Shown: piece after piece, positions 53,652 to 62,118 of the stretch | Position numbering within the stretch: position 1 is the first letter of the stretch | Layout of the letters: each line of letters begins with the position of its first letter | Assembly: GCA_003526375.1 (NCBI GenBank) | Contig: DPDG01000116.1 | Coordinates: 1-64,000, forward strand | Direction: 5' to 3' | DNA from: Lentisphaeria bacterium | Lineage (GTDB): Bacteria; Verrucomicrobiota; Lentisphaeria; Victivallales; UBA1829 | Length of the DNA: 64,000 bases | Notes under the pieces: model-generated | Seen by the model: the letters and a program-made list of their open reading frames with translations, nothing else | Database searches by the model: none | What the model was told of the DNA's origin: nothing | Translations under genes and position numbers: made by a program

Positions 53652-54995
53652 ATGAGCGACAACAAACAGAGCCTTGCAGAAAAAGCGCTGGAGTACCACA
53701 GCAGCCCCGTCCCCGGGAAATTGAAAATCGTCCCGACGAAACCCTGCGTCACGCAGCAGGACCTCTCTCTCGCCTACACCCCCGGCGTCGCAGTCCCCTG
53801 CCTTGAGATCAAGAAGAACAAAGCCGACGTATGGAAATACACGAACCGTTCCAACACGGTCGCGGTCGTCAGCGACGGCACTGCGGTGCTCGGGCTCGGC
53901 AACATCGGACCCGAAGCCGGAATGCCCGTCATGGAGGGCAAAGCCGTTCTTTTCAAGACCTTCGCAGATATCGACGCAATCCCGCTCTGCCTCGGCAGTG
54001 TTCACGGCGCGGACGGCAGAACCGATGCGGACAAACTCATCGAAGCGGTCAAACCGCTCGAACCCTCTTTCGGCGGAATCAATCTGGAAGACATCGGCGC
54101 GCCAGCCTGTTTCAAGGTGGAGCAGACCCTCAAAAAGGCAATGGGCATTCCCGTATTTCATGACGATCAGCACGGCACCGCGATCATTTCCCTTGCCGGA
54201 ATCCTCAATGCGCTCAAGCTCGTGGGCAAGAAAATCGAAGAATGCCGTTTCGTCATGAACGGAGCCGGAGCAGCGGGCATCGCCTGTGCGGAATACTACA
54301 TCTCCGCAGGCGCAAAGCGGGAAAACTTCCTCCTCTGCGACTCCAAAGGCGTCATCAGCAAATCACGCACCGACCTCAACCCGGAAAAAGCGCGTTTCGC
54401 TCAGGAAACCGACTGCCGGACGCTTGCCGACGCAATCAAAGGCGCGGACGTCTTCATGGGCGTATCCGTCGCGAAGGCGCTGACCCGCGAAATGGTCGCG
54501 AGCATGGCTCCCGGCGCAGTCGTCTTCGCCATGGCGAACCCGGAACCGGAAATCTTCCCGGATGAGGCTCTCGCGGCAGGCGCGGCAGTCGTCGGCACCG
54601 GACGTTCCGACTTCCCGAACCAGGTCAACAACGTGCTCGGTTTCCCCGGAATTTTCCGCGGCGCGCTCGACGTCCGGGCAACCGACATCAACGAAGCGAT
54701 GAAACTCGCCGCCTCCCACGCTCTCGCGGAAATCGTCTGCGAGCCGATGCCGGAATCCATCCGCGGAATCCTCTGCGAAGCTTACCCGGAAGATGCGAAA
54801 AACGGCATGTTCGACGGGGAAATCCCGCTCAAAAATACGCTCGTGATTCCGAAACCGTTCGACTTCCGCGTCGTTCCCCGCGTTGCAAAATACGTTGCGA
54901 AAACCGCCATGGAAAGCGGTGTTGCGCAAATCACAATCGACGACCTCGATGCCTATGAAAAGAGTGTCGCCGCAAGAATAGGAAAAGAGTTCTGA
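53652..54995 (+). CDS. Malic enzyme (oxaloacetate-decarboxylating), short form
   Basis: A 447-aa malic enzyme that converts malate to pyruvate and CO2 with reduction of NAD(P). Motifs: DLSLAYTPGVAVPC, NRSNTVAVVSDGTAVLGLGN, GINLEDIGAPACFKVEQTLK, metal-binding IPVFHDDQHGTA, and the dinucleotide fold FVMNGAGAAGIACAEYY. It lacks the C-terminal phosphotransacetylase-like domain of MaeB. Cofactor preference is not decided. GGAGAAAT precedes the ATG; panC starts six bases after its stop. Confidence 0.93.
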   Translation: MSDNKQSLAEKALEYHSSPVPGKLKIVPTKPCVTQQDLSLAYTPGVAVPCLEIKKNKADVWKYTNRSNTVAVVSDGTAVLGLGNIGPEAGMPVMEGKAVLFKTFADIDAIPLCLGSVHGADGRTDADKLIEAVKPLEPSFGGINLEDIGAPACFKVEQTLKKAMGIPVFHDDQHGTAIISLAGILNALKLVGKKIEECRFVMNGAGAAGIACAEYYISAGAKRENFLLCDSKGVISKSRTDLNPEKARFAQETDCRTLADAIKGADVFMGVSVAKALTREMVASMAPGAVVFAMANPEPEIFPDEALAAGAAVVGTGRSDFPNQVNNVLGFPGIFRGALDVRATDINEAMKLAASHALAEIVCEPMPESIRGILCEAYPEDAKNGMFDGEIPLKNTLVIPKPFDFRVVPRVAKYVAKTAMESGVAQITIDDLDAYEKSVAARIGKEF

Positions 54996-55001
54996 GTTAA
55001 A

Positions 55002-55844
55002 ATGCAGGTAATCAAAACAATCAGGGAAATGCAGAAATGGTCCATGGACCGGAAAAAAGCGGGAAAGACCGTCGCGGTCGTCCCGACCATGGGCTTTCTC
55101 CACGAAGGGCATCTCTCGCTCATTGACGCCGCCCGCGCCAACGGAGCCGATGCGGTCGTCGTAACGATCTTCGTCAATCCGATTCAGTTCGCGCCGAACG
55201 AGGATTTCGACAGTTATCCGCGCGATTTCGAGCACGATGCCGCGCTCCTCCGCGAAAAAAACGTCGATGCGGTGTTTGCGCCGGCAGTCAGTGAGATGTA
55301 TCCCGCTCCCGTAACATGCATGGTCATCGAAAACAAGCTTTCCAAAGGGCTCTGCGCCAAAACGCGCCCGACCCACTTCAACGGAGTCACGACGGTTGTC
55401 GCCAAGCTGTTCAATGCGACCCTGCCCGATATCGCGGTCTTCGGGCAGAAGGACGCACAGCAGGCGCGCGTTCTGAAACGCATGGTGCGCGACCTCAACT
55501 TCCCGATCCGCATGGTCGTCGCCCCGATCGTGCGGGAAGCGGACGGACTCGCCAAAAGTTCCCGCAACAAATATCTGAGTGAGGACGAACGGGCGCGCGC
55601 TCTTGTTCTCTCCCGCTCGCTTCTCGCCGCAAAGGAAATGGCGGAAAAGGGGGAGAAGGACCTGGCGAAGCTTACGGATTTCATCAGAAAAGAGATCGAA
55701 GCCCAGGGCGGGAAAGTCGATTATGTCGAAGCCATCGACTCCGAGGAGCTGGAACCGGTTACAGTCAGAGACGGCAAACCCGTCATGATCGCCCTTGCCG
55801 CTTACTTCGGAACGACACGGCTCATTGACAACATCGTCTTCTGA
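55002..55844 (+). CDS. panC: Pantothenate synthetase (pantoate-beta-alanine ligase)
   Basis: A 280-aa ligase of the nucleotidyltransferase superfamily that joins pantoate and beta-alanine. Motifs: VPTMGFLHEGHLSLIDAAR (the HxGH motif), FVNPIQFAPNEDFDSYPRDF, VAKLFNATLPDIAVFGQKDA, and the late KSSRNKYLS loop. It probably depends on translation from the malic enzyme gene just six bases upstream, and the operon ends at the terminator at 55868-55914. Confidence 0.96.
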   Translation: MQVIKTIREMQKWSMDRKKAGKTVAVVPTMGFLHEGHLSLIDAARANGADAVVVTIFVNPIQFAPNEDFDSYPRDFEHDAALLREKNVDAVFAPAVSEMYPAPVTCMVIENKLSKGLCAKTRPTHFNGVTTVVAKLFNATLPDIAVFGQKDAQQARVLKRMVRDLNFPIRMVVAPIVREADGLAKSSRNKYLSEDERARALVLSRSLLAAKEMAEKGEKDLAKLTDFIRKEIEAQGGKVDYVEAIDSEELEPVTVRDGKPVMIALAAYFGTTRLIDNIVF

Positions 55845-55867
55845 AAAAAGAAGCTTTGTTGGTAACA

Positions 55868-55914
55868 AAAAAAGCGGACAGGGACTCACGGGACAAGTTC
55901 CTGTCCGCTTTTTC
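55868..55914 (+). terminator. Intrinsic terminator of the hisF-malic enzyme-panC operon
   Basis: AGCGGACAGG and CCTGTCCGCT form a GC-rich stem extended by A/T pairs, with a run of T after it (55909-55913), beginning about 24 bp after the panC stop codon. Confidence 0.88.
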
Positions 55915-56055
55915 TACAAAATAAACTTTTTTTCGTATCCGTTTCTTGAAAGGCTGAAAGGGCAGGTTATCTTTTATAATATGCCAACTCTGTTTCCCTG
56001 CGTTTCAGAGCAATCATGCAATATTTCAAATGAGACAACCCGAAGGAGGATCACA

Positions 56056-57042
56056 ATGGACCAGACGGTATTTGCAGTAGAGACATCGGCAGCATATAAT
56101 TCATGGCCGATGTGCCAGTTTGTCGCTTCCGGATTGATTTGCGCTTACAGTCGGGGTAGAGGCCACAATATTACGGAGCCGCTTCGAGCCGTCTATGCAC
56201 GGGTCAGCTTTGACAAAGGGAAAAGCTGGGAAGCGGAAAGGTTGGTTTGCAATACTCCGGACCGTGGAGATGTTCCTATTGGAAAAGGAGTGGATCGTCA
56301 TGGAAACATGCTTCTCTGGGTGCGCAGTGCCGGCGCGGATTACAGGCATGCGCTCTATCGAACAAATGACGGTAAGGGATTTGAGTGTATCTCCACTCCG
56401 GAATTTCCCGGAGATCTGATCCAGGTGACAGATATTCTTCATATCCCGGAAATCGGCATGGTCTCTTTCTTTTTCGGCGGTTCCTACGGGGCAAATGCAC
56501 GCAACTACTGGGGAAAACTTGTCAGTACGGATGATGGTCTCACTTGGGAAATGAGTATTATTGAAGATGGACTTGCAATCGCCGATTGGCCAACAGAACC
56601 TTCAGCCGTCTATCTTGGCAATGGCAGGATTCTGATCATCGCCCGCACGGAATATTGTGAAAGTTCCGATCTGCATGCACAATTTCAGATCATATCCACG
56701 GACTATGGTAAAACGTGGAAAAAATCCAGTACCAATATCAGAGATATCTTCTGCTCCACTCCGAGCTTGATTTATGATCCGGAAAGCAAATTGATCTACA
56801 ATTATTACTATTGGCGGGGAAAAGGTCTCCTGAACCGACGGATTGCTGATGTTGCTTATATCTTTGACAACCCGCAGGAATGGCCGGAACCGGCGATTGT
56901 AGCGACTGGCAGCTCCTCTCTCTGGGACGCAGGCAATGTCAACTCGACTGTGATCGGGTCAGAGCATTTTCTCAGTTACTATTCAGGCAAAGCAGCGGAA
57001 ACAGCCATATTTGTTGCCATGATTCCCCAAACGGGACTGTAA
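56056..57042 (+). CDS. BNR/Asp-box sialidase-like protein, cytoplasmic
   Basis: A 328-aa beta-propeller protein. Three Asp boxes are visible: SFDKGKSW (about 54-61), STDDGLTW (about 160) and STDYGKTW (about 215). Sialidases and related exo-glycosidases share this fold, but the sialidase Arg triad cannot be confirmed. There is no signal peptide, so the substrate would be intracellular. The start at 56056 follows AAGGAGG; open frame further upstream crosses the previous terminator and is not used. A TATAAT at 55975-55980 lies in the promoter region. A terminator follows at 57073-57105. Confidence 0.8.
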   Translation: MDQTVFAVETSAAYNSWPMCQFVASGLICAYSRGRGHNITEPLRAVYARVSFDKGKSWEAERLVCNTPDRGDVPIGKGVDRHGNMLLWVRSAGADYRHALYRTNDGKGFECISTPEFPGDLIQVTDILHIPEIGMVSFFFGGSYGANARNYWGKLVSTDDGLTWEMSIIEDGLAIADWPTEPSAVYLGNGRILIIARTEYCESSDLHAQFQIISTDYGKTWKKSSTNIRDIFCSTPSLIYDPESKLIYNYYYWRGKGLLNRRIADVAYIFDNPQEWPEPAIVATGSSSLWDAGNVNSTVIGSEHFLSYYSGKAAETAIFVAMIPQTGL

Positions 57043-57072
57043 AAAATAACTGCTGCAACGAAGCAAGATGTT

Positions 57073-57105
57073 CAGGAACTTGCAGGACGAGTTCCTGTCT
57101 TTTCC
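57073..57105 (+). terminator. Intrinsic terminator after the BNR-protein gene
   Basis: CAGGAACT (57073-57080) and AGTTCCTG (57090-57097) pair around a nine-base loop and are followed by TCTTTTCC, about 30 bp after the stop codon. Confidence 0.7.
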
Positions 57106-57189
57106 TTTCCACTCCTTCACCTCCCTCCCCTGTGGACGGGCAATATATCTGCGGGGAGAGATTTTTTTCAAAAAAATTTCAAAAGGGTA

Positions 57190-57225
57190 TTGACAAAACA
57201 GGCAAAATGGTTATAATATTATAAC
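57190..57225 (+). promoter_or_regulatory. Consensus promoter and palindromic operator of the GntR/pseudopilin operon
   Basis: TTGACA (57190-57195) and TATAAT (57212-57217) are separated by 16 bp. The perfect 16-bp palindrome GTTATAATATTATAAC (57210-57225) contains the -10 box, so a bound GntR dimer would directly block RNA polymerase. The start codon lies 39 bp downstream. Confidence 0.75.
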
Positions 57226-57264
57226 AAACAGACAACACAGAGAAATGATTTTGAGTAAGCCATA

Positions 57265-58314
57265 ATGGGAAGACAACTGAAATATGATCAGGCAAAGCTT
57301 GCCGTGTTAAGTTTAATCGCGTCGGAAAAATTGCAGCCCGGCGATAAGATCATGACGGAACAGCAGTTGCTTTCTCATGTTCCGTGCAGCAGAATCACAC
57401 TGCGCAAAGCATTGGAGTCTCTGGAACATGACGGCATGATAGAACGCCATGTGGGGCGCGGGACTTTCCTGAAACAATGTGTTGCGAACAAAAACAAAAG
57501 CGGCAAGATATTGTTCATCAATGTGAATCGCCCCGGCGAGCTCAGTTATCCGCCGCCGCGGGCGCGGGAATACATGCAGTTTTATTTCGATGAGCGCAAT
57601 CTGGAATTTCAATACCTTCAGGTCAACAGTTTTTCCAACGAAATTGTGAGAGAGGCGAAAGGCGTGCTCGGCATCCTGCTTTACGGATGGCTCTCCGATG
57701 ATTTCATGAAAAGCATCGCGAGCCTGAAAATACCGATGATCATTGTCGGGAACAGCCGGCGTTTTCCCGGTATTCCACAGGTCGAACTGGATGTGAAAGC
57801 ATGTGCGGGCCTTGTCACGGAGGAGCTGATCCGCGGAGGCGCCCGCCGGATTGTATTGTTCAATGCCCCGAAGGATTATTATCTGGCATGCGACATCGAA
57901 ACCGGCTTCCGTGAAACAATGAAAAAGCATGGACTCGAAATCTCCCCGAAAACACTGATCACAATGCCTGATGACGGGCAGGACCTGCTGCTGGATCGGC
58001 TGATTCCGGAATATGAAAATTATGATGCCCTGATTTTTGAGCTTGGAATTTATTACGGTTTTCTTTCCGCCAACCGCATCAACCACTGGAACCTGCGAAA
58101 AAAGATTGCGGTCCTTCCTCTCGGAAGCGACCTGGTGGAGCATTGGAACCGTTATGTGGTCCGTGCATCCGCAGATACATTTTTCGGGCGTTTTTACCAA
58201 TCCACCTTTGAAACCGCAAGCGAAATGCTCCTGGAGCATATTCTGAAAAATACGGAAATGAAAAGTATTAAAATAAAACCTGAAATTGACAACGGAACAA
58301 GGAGGACTGTATGA
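57265..58314 (+). CDS. GntR-type HTH regulator with LacI-like effector domain
   Basis: A 349-aa regulator. The GntR winged helix spans 1-75 (KLAVLSLIASEKLQPGDKIM; EQQLLSHVPCSRITLRKALE; IERHVGRGTF). The rest is a LacI-type sugar-binding domain (FINVNRPGELSYPPPRAREY; LIRGGARRIVLFNAPKDYYL; KKIAVLPLGSD). Its stop overlaps the pseudopilin start by 4 bp. A consensus promoter with palindrome precedes it. Confidence 0.9.
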   Translation: MGRQLKYDQAKLAVLSLIASEKLQPGDKIMTEQQLLSHVPCSRITLRKALESLEHDGMIERHVGRGTFLKQCVANKNKSGKILFINVNRPGELSYPPPRAREYMQFYFDERNLEFQYLQVNSFSNEIVREAKGVLGILLYGWLSDDFMKSIASLKIPMIIVGNSRRFPGIPQVELDVKACAGLVTEELIRGGARRIVLFNAPKDYYLACDIETGFRETMKKHGLEISPKTLITMPDDGQDLLLDRLIPEYENYDALIFELGIYYGFLSANRINHWNLRKKIAVLPLGSDLVEHWNRYVVRASADTFFGRFYQSTFETASEMLLEHILKNTEMKSIKIKPEIDNGTRRTV

Positions 58315-59027
58315 CGGAGTTTCAAAGGAACAAGAGCAAAATGTTGAATTTCACATTGATAGAACTTCTGATTGTGATAGCAATCATTGCGATTCTTGCC
58401 GGAATGCTTCTTCCGGTACTGGGAAAGGCGCGTGAACAGGCGCGATACACGGCATGTTCCGGTCAGATCAGGCAGATTGGAACGGCAATCGCAATGTACA
58501 CCAATGACTATGAAGGATATATGCCGTCAAATGAGAACCCCGGATCAAGCGCAGCATTATGCTATGTGGCATGTGTCAAAAACTACCTGAAAGAGCCGCG
58601 GGCTTCCGCAAAAGACCGTGTCTACAATAAAATATTCTGGTGTCCGTCACACAAGATTGAAAAAGCCTGGTTCTCCTACGCCGCCGAAGTGTCCTATGGC
58701 TACAATCTGACTTTCTGGGATGCCTATGGCTGGTGGGGAGGGACGGTAAAAAAGACCCATGTCAAAGCAGATACGCTGAAAAACCCGTCCAGCCTGTTAC
58801 TGCTCGGAGAATTCTCAAGCGCAGGTTATCCTGATACCCTACATGGTGGATTCTGGGGACATTACGGTTATATGAGAGGCTACCATAACAATCCCGGTTA
58901 TCTTAGAAAAAAGGGCACAAGCCCCGTCGTATTCGTCACAGGGCATCTTGAAAAAATATCCGTCCCGAAATTTACGGCGGTCAACCGTGATCTCATGCCC
59001 TGGGATTTCAATCTGGACGGCAAATAA
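58311..59027 (+). CDS. Pseudopilin with altered H-X9-DG motif
   Basis: A 238-aa protein. A 13-residue leader precedes FTLIELLIVIAIIAILAGML; the -1 residue is Asn, not Gly, while Glu at +5 is kept. The C-terminal motif differs from the other two: HNNPGYLRKKGTSPVVFVTGH has a longer gap and TG instead of DG. AAGGAGG lies just before the ATG, which overlaps the GntR stop by 4 bp. It is followed 21 bp later by a secreted DUF4838 gene. Confidence 0.88.
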   Translation: MTEFQRNKSKMLNFTLIELLIVIAIIAILAGMLLPVLGKAREQARYTACSGQIRQIGTAIAMYTNDYEGYMPSNENPGSSAALCYVACVKNYLKEPRASAKDRVYNKIFWCPSHKIEKAWFSYAAEVSYGYNLTFWDAYGWWGGTVKKTHVKADTLKNPSSLLLLGEFSSAGYPDTLHGGFWGHYGYMRGYHNNPGYLRKKGTSPVVFVTGHLEKISVPKFTAVNRDLMPWDFNLDGK

Positions 59028-59048
59028 CCCTCATAAGGAAACATCATC

Positions 59049-61940
59049 ATGAAAAAACTTCTTTCTCTCCTGCTTGCCGCAGAACTCGGCACCGCGTTTG
59101 CCGCAGGCGAACTGTTTTCAAACGGAAAATCCGATTGGCAGATCGTTATTCCGGAACACGCAGGAACAACAGTCCAATATGCTTCGGAAGAATTGCAAAA
59201 AGCCTTGAAAAAAGTTTCCGGAACCGAATTGCCGATTATAAAAAATAAGTCTCCCGGCATTTCCAACAGGATCGTAATCGGAGACCTTTCCAGTAATCTC
59301 ATCAAAGAAAAAGCCTCCGCCCTGAAACTTGCATTCTCCCCCATTGAAGAAATCGCGGTCCATACGCTCGACGGTAATCTCTATCTCGCAGGGAACACAC
59401 CGCGCGCCGCACTGTATGCCGTTTATACTTTTCTTCAAGATCAGCTTGACATCCGCTGGCTCCGCCCCGGTCCGGAGGGCGAGTATATGCCGCAATTGAA
59501 AAGTTACACTCTGCCGGAACTCTCGGTAAACAAAAAGCCGTCGTTCCGTTACCGCGGACTGCATCTCTGTTACCGGCATGTCGATCCGGAATTTGAAACA
59601 TGGATGGCGCGTAATTTCATCAATATCATGCGAAGCGATGCCGGACAGCGGAAAACGCATCAGCAGCGCAAAATGAAAGGATATCACATCATGATATCCA
59701 ACCATAATGCACACCTGCCCGCCTCTCTTTTCAAAACCGATCCGGAATGTTTCGCGGAATTGAACGGAAAACGCCACAACCGCCAAATCTGCATGACCAA
59801 TCCCAAAACGGAAAAACTGGTCGCGGAACAAATGAAGAAATGGGTCAGGAACAATCCCGAATTGGAAATCCTGAGCGTTTTTCCGGCGGATAACATGGAT
59901 TACTGCATGTGCAAAGGCTGTACCGCACAGGACCGCTCCACGACATGGTTCAATTTTTTCCGGAAAATTTGTCTTGACGTAAGGGAGGAATTCCCGAAGC
60001 TGAAATTCTCCACGATCGCCTATCAGGGATATTTGAAAGCGCCGAAGACCGATCTCTCTTTCGCGGAAATCATCGAATACTGCAATCACAACCGCTGTTA
60101 CACGCATCAATTGGATTCAGCATGTCCGCTGAATCAGCGCGACCTCAAAGATTTTGCAGAATGGAGCACACTCAAAGTGCCGATGGGAATTTACGGATAC
60201 GAATTCGACATCTTCGCTGCGGAAAATACTGTATCCATTCCTTTTTACAATGTAATCCGCGAAGGAATCCGCAAGTTCCATTCTCTCGGAGTGCAGTCGG
60301 TCATCACGGAATACTGGCTCGGATTTCCGGCAAAGAATCCGCAGGAACGACGTTTGAGCGTGCAAAATGCCCTCGGAGTCTGGCTCTATACGCGTCTGCT
60401 CTGGAATGTGAACGACGATATGGATAAGCTGATTGCGGAATGGAACTCGAAAATGTACGGAGGCGCCGCACGTGAGGCGGCAGAAATCACACGGATTCTT
60501 TCTGAAAATTGGGATCAGCTCAAGGGACATATCAGCAATTATCACAATGCACCGTTCGGAACTGCCGCCGCAATGTTCACCCCCGAAAGGTTCACGAAAT
60601 TGAAGAAACTGCTGAAAAACGGATTTGAGAAGAAACTTTCTCCGCAGGAACGCACAAACTTCGAACTGCTCCAGAGTTTCGTCCTGCAATGGGAACAGGT
60701 TTACTTTGAAGGTACGCAGAGCAACCGGCAGATCAATATTCCGAAAACACCGAATGCCCCTTACGCCCTGCCTGCGTTCCAGACGAACAATCAGGGAAAA
60801 GCGCCGAGGACAGATGCCTTTTTCTCGTGGGATGACAAATATCTGAACATAACCGTGCACTGCTATGATTCCGACATGGAAAAACTGCGGGCGGAAGCGC
60901 TCAAACGCGATGAACAGGTCTGGATGGACGACTGCATTGAAATATTCCTCTCCAATCCTGCCAACACGGAAGGCATCTATAAACATATTGCCGTCAATCC
61001 GAGAGGCACACTTTACGATGCCGCCGCTTACGGACCCGGCGGCGCCGACATTCACTGGAACCCGGAAATCAAGGTCAAAACGGAACTTCTGCCCGATCAC
61101 TGGAAAGTGGATCTGAAGATACCATTCGCGTCGAATCCACCCGTACCGAAAGCCGGAGACGTCTGGCGCTTCAACATCAACCGTTCCATCGGCAACGGCC
61201 GCAAAGGAATGGCGAACAGCGGTTATCCGGAAGCCTCGTATCACAATCCGAACGGATTTGCGGCGCTCTCATTCAGTGAAAAGGCGCGCGTGGAAAAACA
61301 GGTTCTTTTCCTTGTGCCGGAAAAATTCATGAAAAATACGAAAAATATAGGAAATGCTCTGTTCCGCGACGGCTGGAACTTCCAGTTCTGCTCCTGCCAG
61401 AAAGAACTGCCGCAGAATCTGGACTCCTACCGGATTCTGGTGGTCCGCCTGCCGCAGTTCGGCTTGCAGGGAAAGGTCGATTTCAAAAAACTGGCAAGGG
61501 AATTTCTGAATCAGGGCAAGACCGTGATCTTCTCATCCTATGAATGGCTTCCGTTGGAAAATTATCTCGGCGATCCGAAGCTGAAACTTCAAGGTTCCGG
61601 CTGGAAAATCAATAAACTCCGCAGAAATCTTGATATCAGCACAGGAAAATGGGGAACAACACCGGAAAATCTCCAGCAGCCCATCAAAGAACTGCTTTCG
61701 CCAAGTTATGGCTACAACCCGCAGACCCCGGAAGGCTGGAAATCGCTGATTTCGCTGGAACGGGAGGACGGGAAGAAATTCTCCACGATGCTGGTGCGGA
61801 AACAATTCAACGGACTGTTGATCGTGACCGGCGGGGAGATGGGACTGGGAGGCGGTCATGTCCTGTTCGGCAATACCGTCAACACCGTTACAATGCTTCT
61901 GAACAATCTGCTGGCAAACCGGAAAGAACTGATGGAATAA
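59049..61940 (+). CDS. Secreted DUF4838 protein with CBM9-like and GATase-like C-terminal domains
   Basis: A 963-aa protein with signal peptide (MKKLLSLLLAAELGTAFA). Order: GH67-N-like alpha/beta domain (about 20-145, ELFSNGKSDWQIVIPEHAGT; RAALYAVYTFLQDQLDIRWL); DUF4838 barrel (about 150-480) with the Cys cluster DYCMCKGCTAQD at about 283 and LKFSTIAYQGYLKAP; a CBM9/DOMON-like sandwich (about 557-747, DDCIEIFLSNPANTEGIYKH; WKVDLKIPFAS); then a C-terminal alpha/beta region like a glutamine-amidotransferase fold (about 750-963). Probably a glycan-active surface or periplasmic protein induced by the GntR regulator upstream. Confidence 0.85.
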   Translation: MKKLLSLLLAAELGTAFAAGELFSNGKSDWQIVIPEHAGTTVQYASEELQKALKKVSGTELPIIKNKSPGISNRIVIGDLSSNLIKEKASALKLAFSPIEEIAVHTLDGNLYLAGNTPRAALYAVYTFLQDQLDIRWLRPGPEGEYMPQLKSYTLPELSVNKKPSFRYRGLHLCYRHVDPEFETWMARNFINIMRSDAGQRKTHQQRKMKGYHIMISNHNAHLPASLFKTDPECFAELNGKRHNRQICMTNPKTEKLVAEQMKKWVRNNPELEILSVFPADNMDYCMCKGCTAQDRSTTWFNFFRKICLDVREEFPKLKFSTIAYQGYLKAPKTDLSFAEIIEYCNHNRCYTHQLDSACPLNQRDLKDFAEWSTLKVPMGIYGYEFDIFAAENTVSIPFYNVIREGIRKFHSLGVQSVITEYWLGFPAKNPQERRLSVQNALGVWLYTRLLWNVNDDMDKLIAEWNSKMYGGAAREAAEITRILSENWDQLKGHISNYHNAPFGTAAAMFTPERFTKLKKLLKNGFEKKLSPQERTNFELLQSFVLQWEQVYFEGTQSNRQINIPKTPNAPYALPAFQTNNQGKAPRTDAFFSWDDKYLNITVHCYDSDMEKLRAEALKRDEQVWMDDCIEIFLSNPANTEGIYKHIAVNPRGTLYDAAAYGPGGADIHWNPEIKVKTELLPDHWKVDLKIPFASNPPVPKAGDVWRFNINRSIGNGRKGMANSGYPEASYHNPNGFAALSFSEKARVEKQVLFLVPEKFMKNTKNIGNALFRDGWNFQFCSCQKELPQNLDSYRILVVRLPQFGLQGKVDFKKLAREFLNQGKTVIFSSYEWLPLENYLGDPKLKLQGSGWKINKLRRNLDISTGKWGTTPENLQQPIKELLSPSYGYNPQTPEGWKSLISLEREDGKKFSTMLVRKQFNGLLIVTGGEMGLGGGHVLFGNTVNTVTMLLNNLLANRKELME

Positions 61941-62040
61941 CCTCCGTTCCCACGGCGGCAACCTGCCTGTTCCGTGAAATCGGCGCAGATACGGCGCACA
62001 GATGCGGGACAAATGTATTCCGCAGTCTTTGAAAACTTCG

Positions 62041-62076
62041 GCAAATCATAAAAAATCCGGATTTTTTATGATTTGC
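62041..62076. promoter_or_regulatory. Perfect 36-bp palindrome upstream of the LacI promoter
   Basis: Two exact 18-base arms with no spacer, starting GCAAATCATAAAA and ending TTTTATGATTTGC. It ends three bases before the -35 box of the next promoter. It could be an activator or regulator site, or a cruciform/bidirectional terminator for the DUF4838 transcript, whose stop codon is about 100 bp upstream. Confidence 0.6.
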
Positions 62077-62079
62077 CTA

Positions 62080-62107
62080 TTGTTTTTTCCGGAAAACTGC
62101 ATATAAT
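62080..62107 (+). promoter_or_regulatory. Predicted promoter of the LacI/PHP operon
   Basis: TTGTTT (62080-62085) and TATAAT (62102-62107) are separated by 16 bp. The LacI start codon is 103 bp further on, leaving a long leader that carries two palindromes. Confidence 0.65.
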
Positions 62108-62118
62108 ATAAAAAAGAA

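Noticed and set aside
52827..55889. Two long minus-strand frames (448 and 508 codons) opposite hisF, malic enzyme and panC
   Set aside because: Asp/Arg/Phe-rich antisense readings without motifs; the plus-strand genes are complete and well known.
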